Assembly: GCA_002162755.1 (NCBI GenBank)
Contig: MAAS01000008.1
Coordinates: 1 to 35,691 of the forward strand
DNA: 35,691 bases
Reading direction: 5' to 3'
From: Gammaproteobacteria bacterium 50_400_T64
GTDB taxonomy: Bacteria > Pseudomonadota > Gammaproteobacteria > Pseudomonadales > Porticoccaceae
The notes below the pieces were generated by a model that was not told the origin of the DNA, searched no databases, and saw only the letters and a program-made list of their open reading frames with translations. A program made the translations under genes and the position numbers. Within the stretch, counting starts at the first letter, position 1. Each line of letters starts with the position of its first letter. Of this stretch, positions 25,680 through 35,175 are shown one piece after another.

Positions 25680-26792
25680 ATGAAGCGAGTGGGTATTGTC
25701 GGTTGGCGGGGCATGGTTGGCTCTGTGCTAGTTGAGCGTATGTTAGAAGAGGGCGACTTTGCTCTGATTGAGCCGGTGTTTTTTACCACCTCTCAAAAAG
25801 GTCAGCCGGGGCCCGCTATTGGCCAGGATGTACCACCACTGGCGGATGCCTTTGATATTGCGGCGCTGCAGGCAATGGATATTGTCCTCACCTGTCAGGG
25901 CGGTGATTACACCAAAGCGGTCTACCCGAAGTTGCGAGCGGCGGGCTGGAAGGGTGCCTGGATCGATGCGGCGTCTGCGTTGCGCATGGCTGACGACGCG
26001 GTGATTGTGCTCGACCCGGTTAACAGTCCGGTTATCGAGCAGGCTCTGGCGAAGGGCGGCAATTGTTTTGTCGGTGGTAATTGCACGGTGAGCTTAATGT
26101 TGATGGCTCTTGGTGGTTTGTTCGCCGGTGGCCATGTCGAATGGGCCAGCGCTATGACCTACCAGGCCGCCTCCGGTGCTGGTGCGCAGAATATGCGTGA
26201 GCTAATTGGCCAGATGGGCGCCATTCACAGCCATGTTGCGAGTGAGCTGGCGGATCCGGCGTCGGCGATTTTGGACATCGATCGCAAAGTCTCAGCCTTT
26301 ATTAATAGTGAGGCCATGCCGACGGATAACTTTGGGTTCCCGCTGGCGGGTAGTTTATTGCCGTGGATCGATACTGAGCTGGACAATGGCCAAAGCCGTG
26401 AAGAGTGGAAGGGGCAGGCTGAGACCAACAAGATCCTCGGTCGAGAGGGCGATCCAATTCCCCTCGATGGCCTCTGTGTACGCGTCGGTGCGATGCGTAG
26501 CCACAGTCAGGCGCTTACCATTAAGCTGAAAAATGATTTGCCGATGGCTGAGATTGAAGGCATTTTGGCGACTGCTAATGATTGGGTGAAAGTGGTTCCC
26601 AACCATCGTGATGACAGCTTGAATGAATTATCGCCAGCGGCGGTCAGTGGTAAGTTACATGTACCTGTGGGTCGTTTGCGCAAGATGAATATGGGCGGCG
26701 AGTACCTGTCAGCTTTCACCGTTGGTGATCAGTTGCTTTGGGGTGCAGCTGAGCCGCTGCGCCGTATGTTGCGAATCCTGTTAGAGCACTAG
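25680..26792 (+). CDS. asd: Aspartate-semialdehyde dehydrogenase
   Basis: A 370-residue NADP-dependent enzyme of the gammaproteobacterial type (E. coli is 367). It reduces beta-aspartyl phosphate to aspartate semialdehyde, feeding lysine, threonine, methionine and diaminopimelate. The start [20 protein letters not shown] binds [21 protein letters not shown] holds the catalytic Cys135, the same number as in E. coli; [12 protein letters not shown] and [17 protein letters not shown] carry the substrate Arg and the catalytic His. It follows leuD by 69 bases, which include an AT-rich stretch that may hold its own promoter. A paralogue lacking catalytic residues follows. Confidence 0.96.
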   Translation: MKRVGIVGWRGMVGSVLVERMLEEGDFALIEPVFFTTSQKGQPGPAIGQDVPPLADAFDIAALQAMDIVLTCQGGDYTKAVYPKLRAAGWKGAWIDAASALRMADDAVIVLDPVNSPVIEQALAKGGNCFVGGNCTVSLMLMALGGLFAGGHVEWASAMTYQAASGAGAQNMRELIGQMGAIHSHVASELADPASAILDIDRKVSAFINSEAMPTDNFGFPLAGSLLPWIDTELDNGQSREEWKGQAETNKILGREGDPIPLDGLCVRVGAMRSHSQALTIKLKNDLPMAEIEGILATANDWVKVVPNHRDDSLNELSPAAVSGKLHVPVGRLRKMNMGGEYLSAFTVGDQLLWGAAEPLRRMLRILLEH

Positions 26793-26848
26793 TCAATCGA
26801 CGGTGTTTTTTGAATATTGAATAATTGATCTCGTTAGTGGAGTGCTAA

Positions 26849-27874
26849 ATGTCTGAATTTGTTGATATTGCTGTTATTGGTGCCACGGGAGCTGTTGGCG
26901 AAGCCATTCTTGAACAGCTCGGTAACGTCGAGTTTGCCATTGGGCAGATTTTCCCTGTGGCCAGTGCTGACTCAACGGGTGAAACTACAATGATCGCCAG
27001 ACGTCCGGCGAACATTACTGATCTGGCCGACTTTGATTTCTCCACCGTGCGCCTGGCTTTGTTTGCGGTGCCTGCTGAGGTTGCTGCTGAATACGTACCT
27101 CAGGCTGTCGATGCTGGGTGTCTGGCGATTGATTGCTCCTCGGCTTTTCGCGCTGACAGCAGCGTACCTTTAGTGATTGCCGCGAGTTTACAGGGTGAGG
27201 ACTTCGCCAGCCTGGGTGGCCAAAGCATTATTGCTACGCCGGGAAGCTTGGCTGCTGAGCTGGCCTTGCTGCTTAAGCCCGTTAATGCGGAAGTAGAAAT
27301 TACCAACGTTAGCGTCGTTGCCTGCATGTCTGCCTCCAATGCTGGCAAGGCCGGTGTCAGTGAGCTGGCCTCACAATCGGCGGGCTTGCTTGGTGGAAAA
27401 TCGGCTGAAGCTGAGGTTTTTACACAGCAGTCTGCTTTTAACCTGATTCCCGAAGTTGGGGCTATGGGTGATGATGGTTATACGACGATTGAAGCGAATA
27501 CGGCCACGGAGCTACAACGTTTACTCGAAGCTGATGCCATGGCCGTCGATGTGAGCTGTGTTCAGGTGCCGGTTTTCTACGGTAATAGCATGTCGGTAAC
27601 TATTGAAACTCGCTACCCCTTTGGCGTTGATGAGCTGACACAGGTGCTTAATAACATTGACGGTGTTAGCTTATTTGCAGGGGCTGAGCAAAGCGGGCAA
27701 CCGACCCCGGTTACTGATTTGCAAAACTCCGATAAAACCTGCGTCGGGCGTATCCGCGAGAGCAGATCTCGACAAAATGCGCTGAATTTGTGGATTACGT
27801 CAGATAATGTGCGCAAAAGTGCCGCAAAAAACGCAATAGCTATTACCCAACTCTTGCTAGAATCCTATTTATAA
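26849..27874 (+). CDS. usg: USG-1-like aspartate-semialdehyde dehydrogenase paralogue, catalytically dead
   Basis: A 341-residue protein with the ASADH fold: FVDIAVIGATGAVGEAILEQ is the nucleotide loop, and LAIDCSSAFRADSSVPLVI matches the family. But the active-site NPNCST-type segment reads ATPGSLA (129-135), with Ser133 in place of Cys, and the second catalytic segment RVPV--GHS reads QVPVFYGNS, so the Arg and His are Gln and Asn. It therefore cannot do ASADH chemistry by the known mechanism. It sits between asd and fimV, exactly as in Pseudomonas. The role of USG-1 proteins is unknown. Confidence 0.9.
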   Translation: MSEFVDIAVIGATGAVGEAILEQLGNVEFAIGQIFPVASADSTGETTMIARRPANITDLADFDFSTVRLALFAVPAEVAAEYVPQAVDAGCLAIDCSSAFRADSSVPLVIAASLQGEDFASLGGQSIIATPGSLAAELALLLKPVNAEVEITNVSVVACMSASNAGKAGVSELASQSAGLLGGKSAEAEVFTQQSAFNLIPEVGAMGDDGYTTIEANTATELQRLLEADAMAVDVSCVQVPVFYGNSMSVTIETRYPFGVDELTQVLNNIDGVSLFAGAEQSGQPTPVTDLQNSDKTCVGRIRESRSRQNALNLWITSDNVRKSAAKNAIAITQLLLESYL

Positions 27875-27881
27875 TAAATGC

Positions 27882-27903
27882 TTACAACCTACTACTGTTG
27901 TAA
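27882..27903. repeat. Short inverted repeat after usg
   Basis: TTACAAC (27882-27888) and GTTGTAA (27897-27903) are perfect seven-base arms with an eight-base loop, eight bases after the usg stop. No T run follows, so it is at best a weak stem. Confidence 0.4.
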
Positions 27904-27950
27904 CTTATACATTTGTTATTGCTGGGAACCAGGAGGGCTTTTTTTTGGCC

Positions 27951-27967
27951 CGGCCTAAGGTAGGCCG
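27951..27967. repeat. Perfect hairpin in the fimV leader
   Basis: CGGCCTA, loop AGG, TAGGCCG: seven perfect pairs, 61 bases before the fimV start. A run of eight T lies just before it (about 27939-27946), between GGGC and GCCC, so two stems can alternate. No T run follows, so a plain plus-strand terminator is unlikely; a leader structure is possible. Confidence 0.45.
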
Positions 27968-28028
27968 ATAATGGTTTTGTACCAGAGACTAGTTAATAAA
28001 GCCGAAGGACATATAAGGGTAAAGGATC

Positions 28029-30527
28029 ATGGCGTTGCGTAAATCATCTGTACTGACCGGGCTTGTTGCCCTGGGTTTTTCTTGCTGGGTTTCTGCTCTG
28101 GGACTAGGCGAGTTGACATTGCATTCGGCACTCGACGAACCTTTCGATGCGGAAATTGAGCTCGTTAATGTTGGCGAAGCAGATGAAAATCAAATCCTCG
28201 TGGGCTTGGCATCGAAAGCTGATTTTGAAAGGGCAGGTGTAACTTGGGAATTCCATCTTTTAAATCTGAATTTTAAAACTGATTTATCTGACATTGACCA
28301 CCCCATTGTTAAAGTGACTTCCAAAGACTCAATCAGGGAGCCCTACCTCGATTTTGTTGCTCAATTGCAGTGGCCATCGGGTCTTCTATTACGTGAATAC
28401 ACGCTATTTCTAGATTTACCGGTTTTTGATACGCAAAAAGTTTCTGCTAAGGTTGAGGCAGCTGTTGCATCACCGGTAGCTAGGTCTTCTTCGGTCCAAA
28501 GGAAGCAAGTGCCTGCTGGGGAAAAGGATGCTATAGCCTCGGTTTCCCCCGTTTCTTCATCAACAGGTGCTACTGATTATCGTGTTAAAGGGGGCGATAC
28601 TCTGTGGACTATTGCTTCCCAGGCTGAGCTTGGCAATACAACTGTTCAACAGCGTATGGTCGCAATTCAGGCTGCTAACGCGAATGCTTTTAGCAATGGC
28701 AATGCAAACCTGCTGAAGAAAGGCGCAGTGTTACGTATTCCTGATTTGGCGAATGTAGAGTCCATTAATTTACTCGAAGCCAATCAAGTTGTCGCCAAGC
28801 AGGCTCGCGCATGGAATGAGCAGCATAAAAAAAGCGCGGTACGCGAACTCATTGGTGATGTGCCTGGCGCAGAGAAAAATAAAGCACCCGTTGAAAAGGA
28901 AGGTTTATTACGCTTATCGACGCCGACTGAAAGTAGTTCGGCTGATGGGCAACAGCTTGGCCGAACTTCTAGCGGCGAAGGTAGTTCCGCCTCCTCTGAG
29001 GTCTTACAAAATGAACTGGGTATTGCCCATGAAGAGCTTGAGCGGTCGAAGCGGGAGAACTTAGAGTTAAAGGAAAAGCTGGCCAGTCTCGAAGCGCAGT
29101 TGAATACCACAGAGCTAATTAAACTGGAAAGTGATGAATTAAAAGCTGTTCAACTGTCTGTTGCGGCTGAAAAAGCAGCAAGTGAAGCGTCTGCTGAAAT
29201 GGATGCGACTACTGAAGTGAATGATGTTACTGAGGTTGATAAGGCAGAAACCGCTGTTGTTGATGCGGCGGCTGTTAGTGACAGTGGAGGTACTGGAAAT
29301 GAAGGGGCAGATACCAAAAGTTTAGAAAAAGGTTCTCTTGGTGGGCTTTTCGCTTTTTTAGAGTCCAACTGGATCCCTCTGCTAGGTTTTATAGCAGTTT
29401 TACTCGGTGTTTTATTTCTAGTCGCTAAAAGTAAAAAGGATGATGAGCCTGAGTTCATCGAGCCTTCTTTAAACATCGGCACAGATACAGCTAAGAATAA
29501 AAAAGAAAGTGATGCCACTGACGGGACGTCGAAAGAGGAGCCGCCGGTTCAGCTTGAACCGGCTATGCCTGAACCTGTAATGGAGGTGGCGCCTGAGGCT
29601 GAAATCGTTGAGTTGGTAGACCCGATTGCTGAGGCGGATATTTATTCATCCCTGGGCAATTTTAGCGAAGCTGAAAGTGTTATCAAAAAAGCAATTGAAG
29701 CTTCACCGAATGATAGTCAGCTGCACCTCAAGCGACTGGATCTTTTTGTGGCGCAGGAAGATGCTGTAGGTTTTGATGCCTATTATCCAACTTTGGTCGC
29801 ACTTGGTGATAGTGATGCAACAGCAACCGCTGATCGCTTGCGGGGGAATATTCCTGAACAAGAGGTCATTGAAGAACCCAGTGAGCTGACCCTGGAGCAA
29901 CAAGTCGCGGAAGAGCTGGGCATTGCGGATCTAGAGCTTGATCTTTCTGGTTCAGGCGAATCTAAAAATGAGCCAGTTGATGAGCTTGGCGACGTCTTAG
30001 GTGACGATATTCTCAGCGCAGACTTGGCGACTGAGCTTGATGACAGCTTTATCGATAGTAGTGATGATTTGGATCTTAGTGGGATTGAGCTGGATCTTAA
30101 GCCTTCTGCTAGCAAAGTAGAAAGTACTTGCGAGGAATCTGATGGCGATCTTGAGGAGTCGATGTTTGGTGATATTGCCTTACCTGATGAATTAGATGAT
30201 TTGTCCGCTGACTTCGCCAGTGAAGAAACAATGGCTGATCTTGAAATAGAGCTGCCTGATACAGTAGATGATGGGTTTGATTTACAGAATGCCGAGCTTG
30301 AAAGTGTTGATGAAGGTTTGGAGCTGAGTCTGGATAGCCTTGATTTTGATAGCGATGATATTGATGCCGTTGAGCAGGATGAAAGCACTACACAGCTCGA
30401 ATTGGCGCAGGCTTATATTGAAATGAGTGACGAATCAGGTGCCAAAGATATTCTTGCCGAGGTGCTGAATAACGGTAGCGATGAGCAAAAGCAGAAGGCG
30501 AATGAACTACTTGCAAAGCTAAGTTGA
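28029..30527 (+). CDS. fimV: FimV-family peptidoglycan-binding pole/pilus assembly protein
   Basis: An 832-residue membrane protein with the FimV plan. A signal peptide (MALRKSSVLTGLVALGFSCW, cut near VSA) leads to the FimV N-terminal domain LGELTLHSALDEPFDAEIEL. A LysM domain follows (DYRVKGGDTLWTIASQAELG, about 182-240). A coiled coil is at about 325-385 and one transmembrane helix (NWIPLLGFIAVLLGVLFLVA) at about 445-465. The cytoplasmic part is very acidic (many D/E/L repeats), has a TPR-like segment (DIYSSLGNFSEAESVIKKAI) and ends with the conserved QLELAQAYIEMSDESGAKDI FimV C-terminal TPR. In Pseudomonas FimV supports type IV pilus function and polar targeting. It lies between usg and truA, as in that genus. 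Confidence 0.95.
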   Translation: MALRKSSVLTGLVALGFSCWVSALGLGELTLHSALDEPFDAEIELVNVGEADENQILVGLASKADFERAGVTWEFHLLNLNFKTDLSDIDHPIVKVTSKDSIREPYLDFVAQLQWPSGLLLREYTLFLDLPVFDTQKVSAKVEAAVASPVARSSSVQRKQVPAGEKDAIASVSPVSSSTGATDYRVKGGDTLWTIASQAELGNTTVQQRMVAIQAANANAFSNGNANLLKKGAVLRIPDLANVESINLLEANQVVAKQARAWNEQHKKSAVRELIGDVPGAEKNKAPVEKEGLLRLSTPTESSSADGQQLGRTSSGEGSSASSEVLQNELGIAHEELERSKRENLELKEKLASLEAQLNTTELIKLESDELKAVQLSVAAEKAASEASAEMDATTEVNDVTEVDKAETAVVDAAAVSDSGGTGNEGADTKSLEKGSLGGLFAFLESNWIPLLGFIAVLLGVLFLVAKSKKDDEPEFIEPSLNIGTDTAKNKKESDATDGTSKEEPPVQLEPAMPEPVMEVAPEAEIVELVDPIAEADIYSSLGNFSEAESVIKKAIEASPNDSQLHLKRLDLFVAQEDAVGFDAYYPTLVALGDSDATATADRLRGNIPEQEVIEEPSELTLEQQVAEELGIADLELDLSGSGESKNEPVDELGDVLGDDILSADLATELDDSFIDSSDDLDLSGIELDLKPSASKVESTCEESDGDLEESMFGDIALPDELDDLSADFASEETMADLEIELPDTVDDGFDLQNAELESVDEGLELSLDSLDFDSDDIDAVEQDESTTQLELAQAYIEMSDESGAKDILAEVLNNGSDEQKQKANELLAKLS

Positions 30528-30573
30528 TTAAAAGGACAATTACAGTCTTATTGAGTCAATAGCGTAAGGGTTT

Positions 30574-31446
30574 ATGCCAAGAGATAATAACTGGAACTAT
30601 TTACCTAATTGCAAAGTGCCCGAGGGAGAAAAGCTGCCCTCGGGCACTTTGCGTTATGGTGCCGTGGTCGAATATGACGGTAGTCAGTTTTGTGGCTGGC
30701 AGCGCCAATTACATTGTGATGCTGTACAGGCCTCGGTTGAAAAAGCGTTGTCGAGTGTTGCAGCTCAGCCCCTTAGAATCGCCTGTGCGGGTAGAACGGA
30801 TACGGGCGTTCACGCCTGGCATCAGGTTATCCATTTTGACACGACAACCGTACGTGAGCCTCGAAACTGGATGCTAGGTGCTAATGCGAATCTGCCAGCA
30901 AGCGTTCGCCTGCATTGGGTTGATGAAATGCCTGCGCAGTTTCATGCGCGTTTTAGCGCCATCTCGCGCACCTACCGCTATTTAATATTGAACCGCCAGG
31001 TGAAGGCTGCTGTTATGCATGGCGGTCTGTCGTGGTGTCGCCATCCCTTATCGGCGCAGGCTATGGCCGAAGCGGCACAGGCATTACTTGGTGAGCAGGA
31101 CTTTTCTGCATTTCGAGGCGCCGGTTGCCAATCCAACACCCCAATGCGCAATGTTAAATCTATCGAGGTTTTCCAGCAGGGCGATATTATTGCCATAGAA
31201 ATATGTGCCAATGCTTTTTTACTCCACATGGTACGCAATATCGCGGGTGCGTTGATGGCGGTTGGCAAGGGCAAGCAAAAGGTAGACTGGATTGAGAGTT
31301 TGCTTGCTGGACGTGATCGCACCAAATCTGCCGCTACAGCACCTGCTGCCGGTCTGTATTTGATTGATGTTGGCTACCCTAAGCAATACGCAATACCTTA
31401 TAGGCAGCCACCGGCATATTTATTGGGTGCGGGTGCTGTTCAATAA
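30574..31446 (+). CDS. truA: tRNA pseudouridine(38-40) synthase
   Basis: A 290-residue enzyme; E. coli TruA is 270. AVVEYDGSQFCGWQRQ marks the family start and CAGRTDTGVHAWHQV holds the catalytic Asp76. SRTYRYLILNRQ and AFLLHMVRNIAGALMAVGKG are also conserved. It converts U38-U40 in the anticodon arm of many tRNAs. The first 26 codons precede the conserved core, and part of them is encoded by a perfect 16-bp inverted repeat (listed separately). The ATG at 30574 has AAGGG only three to four bases away; a TTG at 30649, just after the hairpin, could be an alternative start that fits the core better. The family call is sure, the start is not. Confidence 0.93.
   Translation: MPRDNNWNYLPNCKVPEGEKLPSGTLRYGAVVEYDGSQFCGWQRQLHCDAVQASVEKALSSVAAQPLRIACAGRTDTGVHAWHQVIHFDTTTVREPRNWMLGANANLPASVRLHWVDEMPAQFHARFSAISRTYRYLILNRQVKAAVMHGGLSWCRHPLSAQAMAEAAQALLGEQDFSAFRGAGCQSNTPMRNVKSIEVFQQGDIIAIEICANAFLLHMVRNIAGALMAVGKGKQKVDWIESLLAGRDRTKSAATAPAAGLYLIDVGYPKQYAIPYRQPPAYLLGAGAVQ
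30611..30652 (+). promoter_or_regulatory. Perfect 16-bp hairpin at the 5' end of truA
   Basis: GCAAAGTGCCCGAGGG (30611-30626), a ten-base loop, then CCCTCGGGCACTTTGC (30637-30652). All sixteen pairs match and ten are G-C, so the RNA stem would be very stable. It lies 84 bases after fimV and inside codons 13-27 of the annotated truA frame, before the conserved core. There is no T run after it, so it is not a classic terminator. Confidence 0.8.
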
Positions 31447-31557
31447 GTCTTGTGTAACGTATCGTGATTGCTGTGGTGGCACCGATAGTTGATCTATTGA
31501 TCGCAAAGCACGTCCCTGACCACTAGAATAGCCTCTACTCATTTCCGAGACGCTGAT

Positions 31558-32199
31558 TTGACGTCCTCTGTGTTAAAAACCAAAGTAAAAATTTGTGGTA
31601 TTACCTGCCTGGAAGATGCTCAAGCTGCCGTCGCAGCGGGTGCCGATGCCATTGGTCTGGTGTTTTATCCCCCCAGCTCTCGCTATGTGACGCCATCTGT
31701 GGCGGCACAGATTGTTGCTGGACTCGGCCCTTTCGTGACAACGGTCGGCTTGTTCGTCAATGAGGACGAAGCTCTTGTAAAAGAAATCTTAGCGCTCACA
31801 GATATGCAGTTGCTGCAATTTCATGGTGATGAGTCAGAACAATATTGCCGGCAGTTTGAGCGGCCCTATATTAAAGCTTTGAGAATGTCACCCGACCTTG
31901 ACCCCAGCAAAGCAATGGCAGCTTACCCGGGGGCCTGTGGTTATCTTTTTGATGCCTGGCAGCCCGATAAATTTGGCGGCACTGGCGCAACCTTTGACTG
32001 GCAGCGTATTGTTGGCCTGGCAGGTGACAATCTGATTCTGGCCGGTGGTTTAAACCCCGATAATGTCGATGCCGCTATCGAGGCAGTGAAGCCCTACGCC
32101 GTTGATGTCAGCGGAGGGGTGGAGTTATCACCGGGTAAAAAAGATCATCGTGCATTAAAAGCGTTCATCACCGCTGCAAAGCGCAGTAAATCACCGTGA
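31558..32199 (+). CDS. trpF: Phosphoribosylanthranilate isomerase
   Basis: A 213-residue TIM-barrel enzyme starting at a TTG (TSSVLKTKVKICGITCLEDA). KICGIT includes the catalytic Cys13 and VDVSGGVE near 182-189 the catalytic Asp and the phosphate-binding Gly. Other family marks are AAGADAIGLVFYPPSSRYV and LLQFHGDES. It converts N-(5-phosphoribosyl)anthranilate to CdRP in tryptophan synthesis. It follows truA by 111 bases and precedes accD by 95 bases, with no trpB/trpA between, as in Pseudomonas. A GTG four codons downstream is an alternative start. Confidence 0.95.
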   Translation: MTSSVLKTKVKICGITCLEDAQAAVAAGADAIGLVFYPPSSRYVTPSVAAQIVAGLGPFVTTVGLFVNEDEALVKEILALTDMQLLQFHGDESEQYCRQFERPYIKALRMSPDLDPSKAMAAYPGACGYLFDAWQPDKFGGTGATFDWQRIVGLAGDNLILAGGLNPDNVDAAIEAVKPYAVDVSGGVELSPGKKDHRALKAFITAAKRSKSP

Positions 32200-32294
32200 T
32201 TACAGGTTATAATTTGTCAGGTCACACGGGTGTCATTAACTTGCCCGGGTGTTGTGAATAGCCATGATACAAACCCCTTATTTGGATTAGATGG

Positions 32295-33239
32295 ATGAGC
32301 TGGTTAGATAAGATAAGGCCCAGTGGTCTGGGCACCAAGAAAAATGAACGGAGCACCAGTGTTCCTGAAGGTTTATGGAAGAAATGCCCCCGCTGTGGCG
32401 CGTTGCTTTATCGGCCTGAATTAGAACGGAACCTGGATGTTTGCCCCAAGTGCGATCATCACCATCGTATTGGAGCTCGACGTCGCCTCGATATCTTTCT
32501 CGACGATGAGAATCGACTTGAGCTCGGTGTTGATATCGAACCTGTCGACAGGCTCAAGTTTAAAGATGTCAAAAAATACAAAGATCGCCTCACCGCAGCG
32601 CAAAAAGCGACGGGCGAAAAAGATGCATTGATCTCTATGCGCGGGGATCTTTATCAGCAGCCAGTGGTTGCGGTTGCTTTTGAATTCGCCTTTCACGGTG
32701 GTTCGATGGGCTACGCAGTTGGTGAAAAGTTCACCCAGGCTGCTCAGCTATGCTTGAAAGAAGGCCTGCCACTGGTGTGCTTTTCTGCTACCGGCGGCGC
32801 ACGCATGCAGGAGGCTTTGATCTCCCTCATGCAGATGGCTAAGACGAGTGCCATTATCGAACGTCTCAAGCAAGCGGGTATCCCCTATATTTCGGTGATG
32901 ACAGATCCCGTTTACGGCGGTGTCTCGGCCAGTTTGGCAATGTTGGGTGATATTAATATTGCCGAGCCTGGAGCCCGGGCTGGATTTGCGGGCCCCAATA
33001 TCATTGAGCAGACCATTCGCCAGAAATTACCACCGGGCTTTCAGCGCAGTGAATTTCTACTTGATCACGGCTCCATCGATATGATCGTTTCCCGTCTTGA
33101 GATGCGTAACACCGTGGCGAGCTTGTTAAGTAAGTTCACCAACGTTCCAGAACCTGAAGTAGAGGCGGCAGCTGCTGCCGAGCTTGAAGACAAGCCGGAA
33201 GTGGATGAGGCTGAAACTGAAGCCCCTTCCGAGGAATAA
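32295..33239 (+). CDS. accD: Acetyl-CoA carboxylase carboxyltransferase subunit beta
   Basis: A 314-residue protein beginning [20 protein letters not shown]. The zinc finger uses Cys31, Cys34, Cys50 and Cys53 ([20 protein letters not shown], then PKC). The crotonase-type carboxyltransferase core includes [20 protein letters not shown] and [20 protein letters not shown]. With AccA it moves the carboxyl group from biotin to acetyl-CoA, the first step of fatty acid synthesis. The last 30 residues form an Ala/Glu-rich acidic tail of variable type. folC starts five bases after its stop codon. Confidence 0.97.
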   Translation: MSWLDKIRPSGLGTKKNERSTSVPEGLWKKCPRCGALLYRPELERNLDVCPKCDHHHRIGARRRLDIFLDDENRLELGVDIEPVDRLKFKDVKKYKDRLTAAQKATGEKDALISMRGDLYQQPVVAVAFEFAFHGGSMGYAVGEKFTQAAQLCLKEGLPLVCFSATGGARMQEALISLMQMAKTSAIIERLKQAGIPYISVMTDPVYGGVSASLAMLGDINIAEPGARAGFAGPNIIEQTIRQKLPPGFQRSEFLLDHGSIDMIVSRLEMRNTVASLLSKFTNVPEPEVEAAAAAELEDKPEVDEAETEAPSEE

Positions 33240-33243
33240 GGTT

Positions 33244-34569
33244 TTGGCGGGGCAGGGCGAGCGTGCTACAACCGGGCGCTCGCTTGAAGAGTGGCTGAGT
33301 TTACTTGAGGCTCGCCACCCTTGCGAAATTGAGCTGGGGCTGGAGCGAATAGCCAAAGTTGGGAGAGCTCTCAAGTTCACCCACCCCGCGAGTAAAACAA
33401 TCACCGTTGCCGGTACCAATGGTAAAGGTTCGACCGTCGCTATTATGGAAGCGATATTGTTGCGCAAGGGCCGTCGTGTTGGCGCCTATACTTCGCCCCA
33501 TTTACTGCGCTATAACGAACGTGTGCGTATTGACGGTAAGCCCGTTTCCGATGAGGCTCTGTGTGATGCCTTTGCTCAGATAGAAGTAGCGCGTGGTGTC
33601 ACTAGCTTGAGTTACTTTGAGTTTGGCACCCTTGCTGCTCTGTTGTTGTTTCAACAAGCAAAGCTGGATGTTGCTCTGCTCGAAGTGGGGCTAGGTGGTC
33701 GCCTTGATGCGGTTAATATCGTCGATGCCGATGTCAGTGTTATCACCAGTATTGCGCTGGACCATGAGAGCTGGCTGGGTGACAGTCGTGAACAAATCGC
33801 TCTGGAAAAAGCCGGTATTGCCCGTACCAATAAGCCACTTATTTGCGCCGATAGCGATATACCTGCAACACTTTTACCCCAGCTAAAGACGCTTGGTGCT
33901 CGACCCTGTTTACTGGGTAGTGCTGATTTTTGTTACCACAGTGAAGGCCAAACGCTGACCTTACATTGCCTTGATTCTAGCGGCGAGCAACTCACCTTCG
34001 CAAACCTGCCTCAGCCCCATGTCCCCTTGCCCAGTGCTCTTTGTGCTGTACAGGCATTATTGGCTCTTGGCGAATCTATTACCGAAGGGGTTGTGCAAGC
34101 GGTGTTTAGTTGTACGCGACTCCCCGGTCGCTTGCAGGCATTGCGTTATCAGGAAAAAAACATTGTCCTTGATGTGGCCCACAACCCGGCGGCGGCCCAA
34201 CTATTGGCGCAGAACCTGGTAGCCCATAAATCAGGTGTAATACACGCAGTATTTTCAGTAATGGCGGATAAAGATATTGCCGGTATTGTCGCCCCTTTGT
34301 GCGACCTTGTTAGCCATTGGCACATTGCTGAATTGCCGAATATACCGAGAGCTGCCGAGGCGGCCGATGTTATTAATGTTTTGCAAAGCTGCGTGCCTGA
34401 CGGCACTGAGTTAATTGCTTGCCATACTGTCGAATCGGCAATGAAGAGTGCTTTGCAGGAGATGCAGCCGGAAGATATTCTTCTGGGTTTTGGTTCCTTT
34501 TTTACCGTTGCCGATATACTGGTATTTATTGAATCAAAGGCTCAACTAAAGGGTATGGCCAGAAGATGA
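33244..34569 (+). CDS. folC: Bifunctional dihydrofolate synthase / folylpolyglutamate synthase
   Basis: The start is set at the TTG at 33244: GAGG lies nine bases before it, and the frame upstream would run through the accD end. The 441-residue Mur-ligase-type enzyme has TVAGTNGKGSTVAIMEAIL (P-loop, about 55-73), TSPHLLRYNERVRIDG, EVGLGGRLDAVNIVDADVSV, ITSIALDHESWLGDSREQIA, and LDVAHNPAAAQLLAQNL. It adds glutamate to dihydropteroate and then chains of glutamate to folates. It overlaps the next gene by ATGA. Confidence 0.94.
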   Translation: MAGQGERATTGRSLEEWLSLLEARHPCEIELGLERIAKVGRALKFTHPASKTITVAGTNGKGSTVAIMEAILLRKGRRVGAYTSPHLLRYNERVRIDGKPVSDEALCDAFAQIEVARGVTSLSYFEFGTLAALLLFQQAKLDVALLEVGLGGRLDAVNIVDADVSVITSIALDHESWLGDSREQIALEKAGIARTNKPLICADSDIPATLLPQLKTLGARPCLLGSADFCYHSEGQTLTLHCLDSSGEQLTFANLPQPHVPLPSALCAVQALLALGESITEGVVQAVFSCTRLPGRLQALRYQEKNIVLDVAHNPAAAQLLAQNLVAHKSGVIHAVFSVMADKDIAGIVAPLCDLVSHWHIAELPNIPRAAEAADVINVLQSCVPDGTELIACHTVESAMKSALQEMQPEDILLGFGSFFTVADILVFIESKAQLKGMARR

Positions 34570-35120
34570 GAGCGATGAATGAAGGTATGAAGCAACGCTT
34601 GGTAGGGGCGCTTGTGCTGCTGGCCTTGGGTGCAGTCATATTGCCAATATTGTTCGACTTTGAGGGCTCTTACAATGTTGATACGCGCTCTACCATTCCG
34701 GCGGCCCCCGATATTCAGGTTGTCGAAATTGAGAAAGCGGGCCCGGTTAAAGGCGCGACAGCGGTGGCATCGCATGCCGACATGTTTCGTTTTGATGAGA
34801 GCCGCGCAGTGGCTGAACACAGTGGTGGTGACGGCAGCACACTACAAGATAAGGCTTCTGGTCTCAATGCCGAGGGCATACCCCGTTCCTGGATACTGCA
34901 AGTGGCCAGCCTTTCCGGTGTTGATAAAGCCCAGATGTTAACTCAGAAACTGCTGGCCGATGGCTATAAAGCGTATAAGCGTAGAGTCGTTATTGGCGGT
35001 GAGGTTAACTATCGAATCTACGTCGGCCCGAAGATTTCAAAAAAGACAATGCTCGAACAGAAACAGGTGATTGAGAAAAAATACAAACTTAATACCCTTT
35101 TGTTGGTGTTTGAACCCTGA
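34566..35120 (+). CDS. dedD: DedD-like SPOR-domain cell-division protein
   Basis: A 184-residue bitopic protein. A short basic start (MRAMNEGMKQR) is followed by one membrane helix (LVGALVLLALGAVILPILFD), matching DedD. After a variable periplasmic linker comes a SPOR domain at about 105-184 (PRSWILQVASLSGVDKAQML ... VNYRIYVGPKISKK), which binds denuded glycan strands at the septum. It overlaps folC by four bases and lies before cvpA, the same order as in E. coli and Pseudomonas. Confidence 0.9.
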   Translation: MRAMNEGMKQRLVGALVLLALGAVILPILFDFEGSYNVDTRSTIPAAPDIQVVEIEKAGPVKGATAVASHADMFRFDESRAVAEHSGGDGSTLQDKASGLNAEGIPRSWILQVASLSGVDKAQMLTQKLLADGYKAYKRRVVIGGEVNYRIYVGPKISKKTMLEQKQVIEKKYKLNTLLLVFEP

Positions 35121-35175
35121 TCCTTATCGCGGTTTTTGTTAAACTGCAAACCCCTACCGAGAGCCATTAAAATCT

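Noticed and set aside
29783-30388. Ser-rich 201-residue minus-strand frame
   Set aside because: It is the antisense shadow of the acidic, low-complexity part of fimV.
33184-33243. Upstream extension of folC into accD
   Set aside because: The frame overlaps the accD tail; a TTG with well-spaced GAGG just after the accD stop is a better start.
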